Origin: Hydrogenophilus sp. | GTDB taxonomy: Bacteria; Pseudomonadota; Gammaproteobacteria; Burkholderiales; Rhodocyclaceae | NCBI GenBank assembly: GCA_026416515.1 | Contig: JAOAEZ010000002.1 | Coordinates: forward strand, 1-64,000 | Direction of reading: 5' to 3' | Length of the DNA: 64,000 bases | In this document: positions 25,653-35,480 of the stretch, piece after piece | How the letters are laid out: each line of letters opens with the position of its first letter | Position numbering within the stretch: the stretch's first letter is position 1 | Notes under the pieces: generated by a model | Database searches by the model: none | The model's input: the letters and a program-made list of their open reading frames with translations, nothing else | What the model was told of the DNA's origin: nothing | Program-made: the position numbers and the translations under genes

Positions 25653-25668
25653 AGAACGAGAAAGGAAG

Positions 25669-26736
25669 ATGATGACGACGATCATCGCGGTGGATGATAC
25701 CCCCACCAATTTGTTGCTGTATCGCCATTTGTTCCAGGAAATGCCCGAGTGGGAGGTTCGAACGTTCCAGGAGCCACAGGCAGCGTTGGCTTATTTGAGA
25801 CAGCCGCCGACAGAGGCGCCAGCCGATTTGGTGCTGCTCGATTATATGATGCCGGAGATCGATGGTTTGGCGCTTTTCGGGGCGTTGCGCGATCTTCCCC
25901 ATCGGTGCGATATACCAGTGGTAATAGTGACCGCGGCTGAGGAGCGAGAGGTTCGCTACGCAGCGCTGAAGGCGGGGGTAAACGATTTTTTGCTTAAACC
26001 AGTGGATCGGGTTGAGTTATTGACCCGGGTGCGCAACTTATTAGCACTTTATGAGGCCAAACGTCAGTTGGCAGACCGCGCCGCATGGTTGGCAGAGGAG
26101 GTGAAAAAGGCGACAGCCACTCTTCGCGAGCGAGAGCGGGAGATTATTTGGCGCTTGTCGCGCGCGGCTGAGTACCGCGATCCGGAGACGGGAGCCCATA
26201 TCATGCGAATGGCGCGCTACTCCGAGTTGATCGCGCGCACTTTGGGGTTGCCGGAGGCGGAGTGCGAGACGGTGTTGCTGGCTTCCCCGATGCATGATGT
26301 GGGGAAAGTGGGTATCCCCGACCATATTCTCATGAAGCCGGGTCGGTTGTCCGACGAAGAGTTCGCGATCATGAAGCGACATGCTGAGTATGGTTACGAG
26401 ATCTTGAAGGGCTCTTCGTCGCCGTTGCTGCAGACCGCAGCGTTGATCGCTTGGACCCATCACGAGAGATGGGATGGAAACGGTTATCCACGAGGATTGA
26501 GGGGGGAGGAGATCCCCCTATATGGACGAATCGTTGCAGTAGCCGATGTGTTCGATGCTGTGACCAGCAACCGCCCTTATAAGCCCGCATGGCCGCTCGA
26601 ACGAGCAGTGGGTTTGTTGCAGGAGGAGCGAGGCCGCCATTTCGATCCGGCGTGTGTCGAAGCATTTTTGTCGCAATTGAACAAGGCGTTAGAGATCCAG
26701 GAGCAGTACCGTGACAATCCATTCGAGTCGACGTGA
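25669..26736 (+). CDS. response regulator with HD-GYP phosphodiesterase domain
   Basis: Receiver (1-120; MTTIIAVDDTPTN, VLLDYMMPEIDG with Asp58, FLLKPVD), a coiled segment (about 130-160), then an HD-GYP domain with HDVGK (His209-Asp210), LMKPGRLSDEEFAIMKRHAE and HHERWDGNGYP (264 onward). All metal ligands needed for cyclic di-GMP hydrolysis look intact, so it is probably an active phosphodiesterase switched by the preceding kinase. ATG 25669 or ATG 25672 could be used (ggaag upstream). It overlaps the next gene by 26 bases. Confidence 0.95.
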   Translation: MMTTIIAVDDTPTNLLLYRHLFQEMPEWEVRTFQEPQAALAYLRQPPTEAPADLVLLDYMMPEIDGLALFGALRDLPHRCDIPVVIVTAAEEREVRYAALKAGVNDFLLKPVDRVELLTRVRNLLALYEAKRQLADRAAWLAEEVKKATATLREREREIIWRLSRAAEYRDPETGAHIMRMARYSELIARTLGLPEAECETVLLASPMHDVGKVGIPDHILMKPGRLSDEEFAIMKRHAEYGYEILKGSSSPLLQTAALIAWTHHERWDGNGYPRGLRGEEIPLYGRIVAVADVFDAVTSNRPYKPAWPLERAVGLLQEERGRHFDPACVEAFLSQLNKALEIQEQYRDNPFEST

Positions 26737-28561
26737 GAGGGGGGCAGAGTTCGTCCTGAGTCAGGTCGAGGAGGAGGGACGGTTACCGCAACCATCAGAG
26801 GAAGTTAAAAAACTGCTCTCGGTGTTGGAGAACGAAGAGGCGGGATTGCCCGAGGTGGCGTCACAGGTTCAGGCCGATCCGGTTTTGAGCGCACGAGTAT
26901 TGAGGGTGGCTAATTCGCCCGCTTACGCTTTACCACGCCCGGCCACCAGCGTCACGCCCGATGTGTTGATGCGGGTTGGGTTGACTACCCTTCGCCATTT
27001 GATAGCGGGGTTTGGGATACTGGATCGCTACCGGCGAGGTGCCGTAGCGGGATTGGAATATGAGACATTTTGGTCCAAGTCGCTGTTGGTAGGGGTCTTG
27101 GCAGCTCAGATAGGGACAACCCTGCGGTTGGCACCAGCGAGCGACCTTTTTACGCTAGGGTTGTTGCTCGATTTCGGCGTTTTGGTATTGGCTGAGTGGC
27201 GCCCTGAAGAGGTAGGGAGGGCCATGGCGGGCGATCGAAGGTCAGCGGCGCGCCGCGAGGCTTTGCGGCGAGTTTTTGAGGTTCACCCGTGGCGAGTGAC
27301 CGCTGCGGCGATGGCGCGGTGGGGATTGCCAAGGGTTTTTTTCCAGGCGGTTAACCGACTGGCTGAGGCAGAGGAAGGGGGCATGGCGCTGGGAGAGGGG
27401 GAGGTCCCTCTACGGGTGGAACGAGTGGCGCTGCTGTTGGCGTTGAGTGAGGCGCTGGCGGGTTACTTTGTGGAGACCCACGGGGAAGAGCCAAAACATG
27501 AGTGGGAAGCGTGGATGAGAGCGCTGGGGGTTGGTGCGGAGGAGTTACCCGCAAAAGTGTCCGAGGCGCTAAAAGAGTGGGAGGCGTGGTTGTCTTTGTT
27601 GCAGTTACCTGCGGCAGATCTGGTCGCTGGTTCCACGGAACGGTTGGGTCGTTGGGCACCGCCCGAGCGTGTGCCGATCACGTTGATGGTGGTCGATGAC
27701 GATCCCGTGTTGCTGCGGTTGTTGCCGAGAGTGATGCAGCGCCCTGAGTGGACGATCGTGACCTTTTCCGATTCAAGAGAGGCTTTGAGGTCGGCGGCAG
27801 AGCAGATGCCCGATGCAGTCGTGGTCGATCTGCTGATGCCCGGTTTGGATGGATGGGGTTTCATCGAGCAGCTGCGCCAATTGCCAAAGGGAGAGCGACC
27901 CCATGTGATCGTCTTGTCGGTTTTGGAGGAGCGCGAGGCGTTGATTCGGGCGTTCGAAGCAGGGGCCGATGATTTTGTAAATAAACCGTTTGACCCACGC
28001 TTGCTCGAGGCTCGCTTGTCGCCAGCAATACGCCGTAAACAGAGCGCTGCGTCCGAGAAGCGACGCGTGGGAGCAATGTGGGATGAGGAAGTGGAGCTCT
28101 TTTCCCGAGCATACCTCGAGGAGCGACTGCCGCAGGAGTTGGCGTTGGCAGCACGAGTGATGCAGCCGGTTTCGTTGCTGTTGTTGGGCTGCGCTAATGG
28201 GTCGAGAAAGGAGCTCTACGAGATGGGGAGATGGCTGACCGGTTTTGTGCGGGCTTCCGATGTGCTAGGACGATTTGCGGAGAAGGAACTGTATCTGCTT
28301 TTGCCAGCTACCCCGGCGGTTGGAGTCGAGCGGTTGGTAAGGCGGTTGCGAGAGCAAAGGTTGTGCGGCGAAAGGAACTCCGAGCAGGAGACCTTTAGGC
28401 GCATACCGAAGTGGTATCGGGCAGGGACGTTCGAGTTAGAACGGTTGGGAGAGGCAGCCGAAAGCCGTTGCGATTGGCACGAGTGCGCCGCTTTATGGTT
28501 GAGAGAGTTGACTGCGGCGCCGGTGTACTTTTTGTCCGCTGAATTGCCTGGTGGGAGGTAA
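26711..28561 (+). CDS. HDOD-receiver protein with degenerate GGDEF-like C-terminus
   Basis: The 616-residue product starts at GTG 26711 (CAGGAG upstream), inside the end of the HD-GYP gene. Residues about 25-260 fit an HDOD domain (LPEVASQVQADPVLSARVLR, VANSPAYALPRPATS, LMRVGLTTLRHLI). Residues 322-440 are a receiver with Asp373 (VVDLLMPGLDGWG) and Lys426 (VNKPF). Residues about 455-555 look like a GGDEF fold without its active site: where GGDEF is expected the sequence reads RFAEKEL, so no cyclase activity is expected. The last 60 residues are unassigned. It is probably a further output of the FIST-kinase relay. Confidence 0.85.
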   Translation: MTIHSSRRERGAEFVLSQVEEEGRLPQPSEEVKKLLSVLENEEAGLPEVASQVQADPVLSARVLRVANSPAYALPRPATSVTPDVLMRVGLTTLRHLIAGFGILDRYRRGAVAGLEYETFWSKSLLVGVLAAQIGTTLRLAPASDLFTLGLLLDFGVLVLAEWRPEEVGRAMAGDRRSAARREALRRVFEVHPWRVTAAAMARWGLPRVFFQAVNRLAEAEEGGMALGEGEVPLRVERVALLLALSEALAGYFVETHGEEPKHEWEAWMRALGVGAEELPAKVSEALKEWEAWLSLLQLPAADLVAGSTERLGRWAPPERVPITLMVVDDDPVLLRLLPRVMQRPEWTIVTFSDSREALRSAAEQMPDAVVVDLLMPGLDGWGFIEQLRQLPKGERPHVIVLSVLEEREALIRAFEAGADDFVNKPFDPRLLEARLSPAIRRKQSAASEKRRVGAMWDEEVELFSRAYLEERLPQELALAARVMQPVSLLLLGCANGSRKELYEMGRWLTGFVRASDVLGRFAEKELYLLLPATPAVGVERLVRRLREQRLCGERNSEQETFRRIPKWYRAGTFELERLGEAAESRCDWHECAALWLRELTAAPVYFLSAELPGGR

Positions 28562-28563
28562 GA

Positions 28564-29163
28564 GTGCAGCTGTGGAGCTCATGGACGATGTGGCCGCTGG
28601 TGGCGGCGTCGGTGGTAGGGTTGGCGATCGTGTTAGAGCGGTTTGTGGCCTTGCGGCGTAGCCGAGTCAACCCGCCGGGATTATTGCGGGTGGTGTTGGA
28701 ACGACTGCGGGCGGGGGAGACCCCCGTCGCTTTGGCCGCAGAGCTGTCTGACCATTCACCGTTGGGACGAGTGCTGGCAGCAGGGTTGCGCAATTACGCG
28801 ATGAGCCGGGCGGTGATGAAGGAGGCTATCGAGGATGAGGGACGAGCGGTGGCTCATGAGCTGGAGCGCTATTTGACAACCTTGGGAACTATCGCGGTAA
28901 TTTCACCCCTGCTGGGGTTGCTGGGGACGATCGTGGGGATGATCGAGATCTTCGCGTCGCAGGGGGCTACCGCTAATCCTCAACAGTTGGCCCATGGGAT
29001 CTCAGTGGCGTTATATACGACAGGATACGGCTTAATCATTGCAATTCCCGCAACGGTTTTTTGGCGCCATTTCCGGGCTTATGTGGAGGATTTGGTGGTC
29101 GAAATGGAACAGGCAGCAGTGCGCTTGATAGAGCAGGCTCACGGAGAACGGAGGGAGGGGTAG
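28564..29163 (+). CDS. exbB: MotA/TolQ/ExbB proton channel family protein
   Basis: It energises outer-membrane transport or envelope functions with ExbD. The 199-residue product has three membrane segments (about 8-26, 103-130, 145-170) and the family motifs YLTTLGTIAVISPLLGLLGT, VGMIEIF and ISVALYTTGYGLIIAIPATV. The start is GTG 28564, two bases after the HDOD stop, with ggtgggaggtaaga upstream. The context exbB-exbD-lpxK-Trm112-kdsB-adk is conserved in Betaproteobacteria. Substrate is unknown; no TonB is in view. Confidence 0.93.
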   Translation: MQLWSSWTMWPLVAASVVGLAIVLERFVALRRSRVNPPGLLRVVLERLRAGETPVALAAELSDHSPLGRVLAAGLRNYAMSRAVMKEAIEDEGRAVAHELERYLTTLGTIAVISPLLGLLGTIVGMIEIFASQGATANPQQLAHGISVALYTTGYGLIIAIPATVFWRHFRAYVEDLVVEMEQAAVRLIEQAHGERREG

Positions 29164-29580
29164 ATGCGGTTTGCCAGAGGGGAAAGGGGCGAGACCTTAG
29201 AATTGAGTTTGGTCCCGTTGATCGACGTGGTGTTGGTGATTTTGATTTTTTTAAGTGTGACGACGACCTTTTCACAGGTGGGGGTGTTGGGAATCGATCT
29301 TCCAGAGGCAGGAAGTGCGCGCCAGAATCCGCCGCGGACGATAGTGGTGGCGGTCGACGCCGCAGGGTACGTTTTCGTTGAGGGGGAGGGAATCGGCGCG
29401 GCCGATCCGGAGAGGATTCGCCAGGCACTGGTCCGCTTGATCCCAGCAGGGGGAGAGCCAGTGGTGACCGTAGAGGCCGATGCAGCGACGCCCCACCAGC
29501 GGGTGATCGATGTGCTGACAGCTGCCCAGCGCGCCGGTGTGGCGCGAGTGGCCTTTGCGGTCCAGGGACCACCACAGTAG
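29164..29580 (+). CDS. exbD: ExbD/TolR family protein
   Basis: The 138-residue partner of ExbB has one N-terminal membrane segment with the conserved proton-binding Asp (LVPLIDVVLVILIFL) and a periplasmic ExbD/TolR domain. Its ATG directly follows the exbB stop, and the ribosome binding site is in the exbB end (acggaggg). Slightly acidic periplasmic part (VEGEGIGAADPERIRQALVR). Subfamily (ExbD versus TolR) rests on gene context. Confidence 0.93.
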   Translation: MRFARGERGETLELSLVPLIDVVLVILIFLSVTTTFSQVGVLGIDLPEAGSARQNPPRTIVVAVDAAGYVFVEGEGIGAADPERIRQALVRLIPAGGEPVVTVEADAATPHQRVIDVLTAAQRAGVARVAFAVQGPPQ

Positions 29581-29599
29581 CAGAAGCGGAGAAGAGGGT

Positions 29600-30715
29600 G
29601 TGCAGGCACCGAGGTGGTGGCAGAAGCAAGGGGTCACGGCCGCAATGCTTTTACCGCTGGCGTGGGGATACCGCTGCCTTTTCGAGTGGCATCAACGGTG
29701 GCAGATGGGGCAACGGGAGGGACTGCCGCTGCCGATAGTGGTGGTGGGCAACGTAACCGCAGGGGGGAGCGGTAAAACACCGGTGGTGGAAGCATTGACG
29801 CGAGAATTGACGGCGCGAGGGTGGCGTGTGGGGATCGTGAGCCGAGGGTATAGAGGGAGAATGGCTCGCCGCGGAGGAGTGACATTGGCGTCGGGGAGGG
29901 AACCGGAAACGCATGGCGATGAACCGACCTATTTGGCTCAGGCAACCGGGGTTCCCGTGGCGGTGGGGCGCGATCGCGCGGCGGCAGTGCGCTTTTTGGC
30001 TAGGAGCGTGAGAGGGTTGGAAGTGGTGGTCGCCGATGATGGATTGCAGCATACACGCCTGCCGCGGGTCGCTGAGGTGGTGGTGGTCGATCCCGAGGGG
30101 TTGGGAAATGGGTGGTTGCTGCCAGCAGGACCGTTGCGGGAGCCTTTAGAGCGGGTGATGGGGGCGACTGCGGTGGTAGTGATGGGCGCTGAGGGGGATC
30201 GAGAGGCGGCAGAGTGGTTGGCCGACCGTTTGGGCAGGGAGAGAGAGAAAAGAGAAGAGGGCGCGCAGAAGGGGATACCGATTCCTGTTTTCGCAGGCCG
30301 AGTGGAGCCAGTGGGGTTATTGCCTTTGTCAGCTTTTCGGGAATTGACCCCTTTTGCAGCTCGACCGCTGCTGCCGCTCTCTGCGGTGTATGGCCGACGG
30401 GTGGCCGCCGTGGCGGGGATTGCACGGCCCGAGCGTTTTTTTTCCTTGTTGCGAACACTCGGCGCCGAGGTGGTGCCTTACCCTTTCCCCGATCATCATC
30501 CATTCCGAGCCCAGGATCTGCCGCCACGGCAGGGGGAGATGTGGCGGCTCTTTACGACTAAGGATGCGGTAAAATGCGCTAGATGGGCTGAAGCGGGGGA
30601 TTATGTGCTGGTGGTGCGGGCCCAGTTACCAGGAGAATTGATCGCGGAGGTGGAGCGTGCGGTTAATCGATGGATATCTGTTGGAGGTTTTGGTGTGCCC
30701 TTTGTGCAAGGGTAA
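29600..30715 (+). CDS. lpxK: tetraacyldisaccharide 4'-kinase LpxK
   Basis: LpxK phosphorylates the lipid A disaccharide to form lipid IVA at the inner membrane. I start at GTG 29600 (ggagaagag upstream), giving 371 residues with the hydrophobic N-terminal segment (AAMLLPLAWGYRCLFEW), Walker A GNVTAGGSGKTP, VSRGYRGRM, HGDEPTYLAQ and ADDGLQHTRL, all LpxK signatures. Upstream in-frame starts would lie inside exbD. The 3' end overlaps the Trm112-like gene by 59 bases in another frame. Confidence 0.95.
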   Translation: MQAPRWWQKQGVTAAMLLPLAWGYRCLFEWHQRWQMGQREGLPLPIVVVGNVTAGGSGKTPVVEALTRELTARGWRVGIVSRGYRGRMARRGGVTLASGREPETHGDEPTYLAQATGVPVAVGRDRAAAVRFLARSVRGLEVVVADDGLQHTRLPRVAEVVVVDPEGLGNGWLLPAGPLREPLERVMGATAVVVMGAEGDREAAEWLADRLGREREKREEGAQKGIPIPVFAGRVEPVGLLPLSAFRELTPFAARPLLPLSAVYGRRVAAVAGIARPERFFSLLRTLGAEVVPYPFPDHHPFRAQDLPPRQGEMWRLFTTKDAVKCARWAEAGDYVLVVRAQLPGELIAEVERAVNRWISVGGFGVPFVQG

Positions 30716-30863
30716 ATTGTTGGTCCGCCGAGAGCCGTTGGCTTTGGTTTGCCCTTTCGACCGTCTCGCTTTTCCGGTGCAGGATGGAGTTCCGGTGATG
30801 CTCGCCGAGGAGGCGGAACCCCTTTCGGCTGATGCGGTCGAGGCAGTACGGGCCGAGCAGTAG
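30657..30863 (+). CDS. Trm112-family zinc protein (YcaR-like)
   Basis: The 68-residue product contains LLEVLVCPLCKGKL and LALVCPFDRLAFPVQDGVPV, typical of bacterial Trm112 proteins, which may partner methyltransferases; the role in bacteria is unclear. The three cysteines seen are C14, C17 and C32. The GTG at 30657 is supported by GCGGAGGTGGAG upstream and the family N-terminus, but places the start 59 bases inside lpxK, an unusually long overlap. The position between lpxK and kdsB is the common one. Confidence 0.9.
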   Translation: MRLIDGYLLEVLVCPLCKGKLLVRREPLALVCPFDRLAFPVQDGVPVMLAEEAEPLSADAVEAVRAEQ

Positions 30864-30896
30864 CTGCCCTCGCAGCCGCGAAAGGGGTAGGGTAGA

Positions 30897-32334
<1,438 letters not shown>

Positions 32335-32337
32335 GGA

Positions 32338-32360
32338 GGGCGGAGGGGGGAGCCCCGCCC
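32338..32360. terminator. possible GC-rich hairpin between adk and nrdJ
   Basis: GGGC (32338-32341) and GGGG (about 32346-32349) can pair with the continuous CCCCGCCC (32353-32360), leaving a small 5' bulge. It lies in the 49-base spacer between the convergent stops of adk and nrdJ. No T-tract is present on either side, so intrinsic termination is doubtful. Confidence 0.3.
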
Positions 32361-32383
32361 GGAGCAGGGGATCGAGGCAGGAT

Positions 32384-35338
32384 TTACCCACAGAGACCGA
32401 GCGCTCCACAGACGGTGCAGAAGTCGCAGCCGTCTTTGCGGATCATCGAGGAGTTTCCGCATTCGGGGCACCGTTTACCGGGGAGGGAGGGGTGCTCGTC
32501 GTCTTGGGTAGGGGTTTGCAACAGACCCATCTCTTGTCGCGGATAGCCGCGCTCGTCCAGAATGCCCAGCATCGCATAGCGGTGGATAATGAGTTGAGCG
32601 ATGTAGGAGACCGTGCTGGGATAGTTGCTTTGGTGCCGTTTCCCGGGGACAAAGGCGATAAAGTCCCCTAGCGGTTCAGGATAGTTGAGGAGCTTGCGCA
32701 GCTTCATGCCGATCCAGGCGGGGTCAATAACCCTCATGTCTAGAGAGAGAATGCGGGTGAGACCGTCGAGCGCGCGGGGGTAATGACCGGCAAGCCAGAG
32801 GGAGTAGGGGCGAGTGATGGTGGCGGTGCCGTCGGGAGCTGGAAGGGTAATCTCCTTGAGTCCGAGGACAAAGTCATCACCAGTGGTTGGGTTTTGGACG
32901 TCAACAGTCCAGGAGAGGGTACCGTCTGTGCCCGTGCGCGGTTCAAAGCGGGCAAATAGGGCGTCTACCACAGGAGTGTGGGCCCCAAAAAGCCCATCAC
33001 CTGCTTCTACAGTGGCGAAAGCGCCTAATTGTTCGCAGCGATAGCGGAGAACTTCGGCGAACGCGGCGACGACCGAGGGAAAACGGCGCGGTTCACCGCG
33101 CGGCGGGAAGGGCATCTCAAAGCTTTTTTCACTGGCGACCGTAGCGAGAAGGTCGAGCTTCATCTTGAGCCAGGCGCGATCGTTGGCGCGCATGTCCATA
33201 GAGAGCGTTTTGGCTACCGCTCCTAGCCCCCGCGGTTGGTTGGCTCCATTTACCCATACTTCAAATGGAAAAGCGCCGTGCTCTTGGTCGATATGACCGA
33301 CAAAGAGGGCAAACTCTCCTTCCGGAGTTTTCAGCATGTAGCACCAGGCGGGATTACCGTCAGGAAGTTCCGGCCGCCCCGGCCAGCGGAGACTGGCCAA
33401 GACCGGGGAGGGGATCTGCTGCAGTTGCAGCCGTCGGTTGGCAGCGGGAAAGGTAATGGTGTTGGTATTGGCATTGGGCGCAACGGCGGCCTTTTCCTCC
33501 GCAGCCGGAGACTCGGTGGGGGGAGAGGCGGTGAGGACGGCGCCCAAGATGGGGTTGGGGCGATAGGTGGAAAGACCTTTGAGTCCAGATTGCCAGGCGA
33601 CGAGGTAGAGGTCTTTGAAGTCGTCGTAGGGATAGTCCTCCGGCACATTGACCGTTTTGGAGATCGAGGTGTCGATGTAGGGGGCTACCGCGGCGACCAT
33701 CGCGGCGTGATCTTTCGCAGAGATTTCGAGGGCGGAGCGAAAGTAGTCGGGAAGGTCGCGACCCGGGGCTGGGGGATCTACAGCGACCCCTTGCTGTTGA
33801 AGGTGGTGGTAGAGCCGCCAGGCATGGTCTTCGACAAGATACTCCTTGAAACTGCCGTCAGCTTGACGCTTGCGCCGAGTATAGGTGTAGGAGAAGGGGG
33901 GTTCAATTCCATTGCTGGCGTTGTCGGCAAAAGCGAGTGAGATGGTGCCCGTTGGCGCGATCGAGAGGAGATGCGAGTTGCGAATCCCATGCGCAGCGAT
34001 CTCGGCTTTAATCGCGTCCGGAAGACGCGCGGCGAAGTGACGGCCGTTTAGGTAGCGCTCAGGGTCAAAGAGGGGAAAAGGACCGCGCTCTTTGGCGAGT
34101 TCGACGCTGGCGAGATAGGCAGCATCCCGCATCCGCCGGGCGATCTCAGCAGCCATCTGCCGACCCGCTTCTGAGTCATACCTGAGACGGAGCATGATGA
34201 GCGCGTCGCCAAGGCCGGTAAAACCAAGCCCTACTCGCCGTTTGGTCATCGCTTCTTTCCGCTGTTCTGGTAAAGGCCAGTGGGTAACTTCTAAGACATT
34301 GTCCAACATCCGGATCGCGATCGGGATGACCGCTTCGAACGCGGCAAAGTCGAAATGAGCCGCCGGAGTAAAGGGGTCGCGTACAAAATAGGTAAGGTTG
34401 AGGGAGCCGAGATCGCAGCAGCCGTAGGGAGGAAGCGGCTGCTCCGCACAGGGATTGGTGGCTTCGATCCGTTCGCAGTAGTAGAGGTTGTTGTCTTCGT
34501 TTATACGGTCGAGGAAGAGAATCCCCGGCTCCGCATGATCATAAGTACTCCGCATGATTTGTTCCCAAAGAGCTCGGGCACGAACCCGGCGATAGACCCA
34601 AAGACCGTCGTCGCGCCGGTAAGCGCCTTGAGCAATCAATTCGTCACTCGGTTCTGCTTTGTGGACGAGCTCGACCTCTTGGTTTTCAAGGACAGCGCGC
34701 ATGAAGGCGTCAGTGACGCCGACCGAGAGATTGAAGTTGGTAAGGTCTCCATGATCTTTGGCGTGGATAAATTCTTCAATGTCGGGGTGGTCGCAGCGCA
34801 GAACCCCCATTTGCGCCCCCCGACGCGCACCGGCCGATTCGACCGTTTCACAGGAGCGATCGAATACGCGCATATAGGAGACTGGCCCGGAGGCATTGGA
34901 ACGGGTGCCGCGCACCTTCGCTCCCCGCGGGCGAATCCGCGAGAAGTCATAGCCTACGCCCCCTCCTCGCCGCATCGTTTCGGCGGCTTGCGCGAGCGCG
35001 GTGTAAATTCCGGGGTACCCTTCTTCCATTTCCGTGACCGAGTCACCTACCGGTTGAACAAAACAGTTGATGAGAGTGGCTTGAAGATCAGTGCCTGCAG
35101 CGCTGTTGATGCGACCGGCTGGAATGAAACCATTTTCTAGCGCCCAGAGGAAACGTTCTTGCCATTTTTTACGCTCTTTTTCCTTTTCAACAGCAGCTAA
35201 CGCCCGCGCTACCCGCTGCCGAACCGCTTCCAGGGTCGTTTCTCCATCTTTGGCATATTTTTCGAGGAGAACCTCTAGGGAGATTTCTTGCAATGGTAAT
35301 GAGACAATAAAGGCGCAAGAGGCGATGGATGTGCTCAT
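32384..35338 (-). CDS. nrdJ: adenosylcobalamin-dependent ribonucleotide reductase (class II)
   Basis: NrdJ reduces ribonucleotides with a B12-generated radical, independent of oxygen. The 984-residue product has [67 protein letters not shown] and [12 protein letters not shown], as in NrdJ. The C-terminal part holds two related domains (about 650-770 and 800-925), each with a copy of the (L)S(L/M)DMR...AW..MKL block, then a zinc ribbon (CPECG, CTVCG). ATG 35338 has a ggagg site. Upstream are a sigma-70 promoter and two NrdR-like boxes. No cobalamin riboswitch was seen. Confidence 0.96.
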   Translation of the reverse strand: MSTSIASCAFIVSLPLQEISLEVLLEKYAKDGETTLEAVRQRVARALAAVEKEKERKKWQERFLWALENGFIPAGRINSAAGTDLQATLINCFVQPVGDSVTEMEEGYPGIYTALAQAAETMRRGGGVGYDFSRIRPRGAKVRGTRSNASGPVSYMRVFDRSCETVESAGARRGAQMGVLRCDHPDIEEFIHAKDHGDLTNFNLSVGVTDAFMRAVLENQEVELVHKAEPSDELIAQGAYRRDDGLWVYRRVRARALWEQIMRSTYDHAEPGILFLDRINEDNNLYYCERIEATNPCAEQPLPPYGCCDLGSLNLTYFVRDPFTPAAHFDFAAFEAVIPIAIRMLDNVLEVTHWPLPEQRKEAMTKRRVGLGFTGLGDALIMLRLRYDSEAGRQMAAEIARRMRDAAYLASVELAKERGPFPLFDPERYLNGRHFAARLPDAIKAEIAAHGIRNSHLLSIAPTGTISLAFADNASNGIEPPFSYTYTRRKRQADGSFKEYLVEDHAWRLYHHLQQQGVAVDPPAPGRDLPDYFRSALEISAKDHAAMVAAVAPYIDTSISKTVNVPEDYPYDDFKDLYLVAWQSGLKGLSTYRPNPILGAVLTASPPTESPAAEEKAAVAPNANTNTITFPAANRRLQLQQIPSPVLASLRWPGRPELPDGNPAWCYMLKTPEGEFALFVGHIDQEHGAFPFEVWVNGANQPRGLGAVAKTLSMDMRANDRAWLKMKLDLLATVASEKSFEMPFPPRGEPRRFPSVVAAFAEVLRYRCEQLGAFATVEAGDGLFGAHTPVVDALFARFEPRTGTDGTLSWTVDVQNPTTGDDFVLGLKEITLPAPDGTATITRPYSLWLAGHYPRALDGLTRILSLDMRVIDPAWIGMKLRKLLNYPEPLGDFIAFVPGKRHQSNYPSTVSYIAQLIIHRYAMLGILDERGYPRQEMGLLQTPTQDDEHPSLPGKRCPECGNSSMIRKDGCDFCTVCGALGLCG

Positions 35339-35383
35339 ACAGGCCTCCAGGAGGACTTTACGATGGGGGTTCAGATAGGGTAG

Positions 35384-35412
35384 ACTTTATCGAGAAAAAA
35401 GAGAGAAGTCAA
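35384..35412 (-). promoter_or_regulatory. sigma-70-type promoter of nrdJ
   Basis: On the minus strand TTGACT (35412-35407) and TAAAGT (35389-35384) are separated by exactly 17 bases. The start site would be near 35377, giving a leader of about 39 bases. NrdR-like boxes lie just upstream. Confidence 0.6.
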
Positions 35413-35419
35413 CGGCCTT

Positions 35420-35466
35420 ACGCTAGCAGTGGTGATTCGTTCTAGTTTCTTCTTTATATATAGTGT
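35420..35466. promoter_or_regulatory. pair of NrdR-box-like sites between nrdJ and the EEP gene
   Basis: Box 1 (35451-35466), read on the minus strand as ACACTATATATAAAGA, matches 13 of 16 positions of the NrdR consensus acaCwAtATaTwGtgt, including a perfect first 12. Box 2 (35420-35435), ACGCTAGCAGTGGTGA on the plus strand, matches 9 of 16 and is exactly 31 bp away, the usual three-turn spacing. Box 1 also contains the -10-like TATAGT (35459-35464) of the divergent gene. nrdR itself is not in the window. Confidence 0.5.
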
Positions 35467-35480
35467 TTGCGGAGAGGGCG

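Noticed and set aside
28775..28789. TGGCAGCAGGGTTGC, a fair sigma-54 match inside exbB.
   Set aside because: It lies about 370 bases before the next gene in an unrelated housekeeping run and misses two core bases; probably coding coincidence.
35339..35480. Possible cobalamin riboswitch upstream of the B12-dependent nrdJ.
   Set aside because: The gap is only 142 bases, is occupied by promoter and NrdR-like sites, and shows no B12-box-like element.
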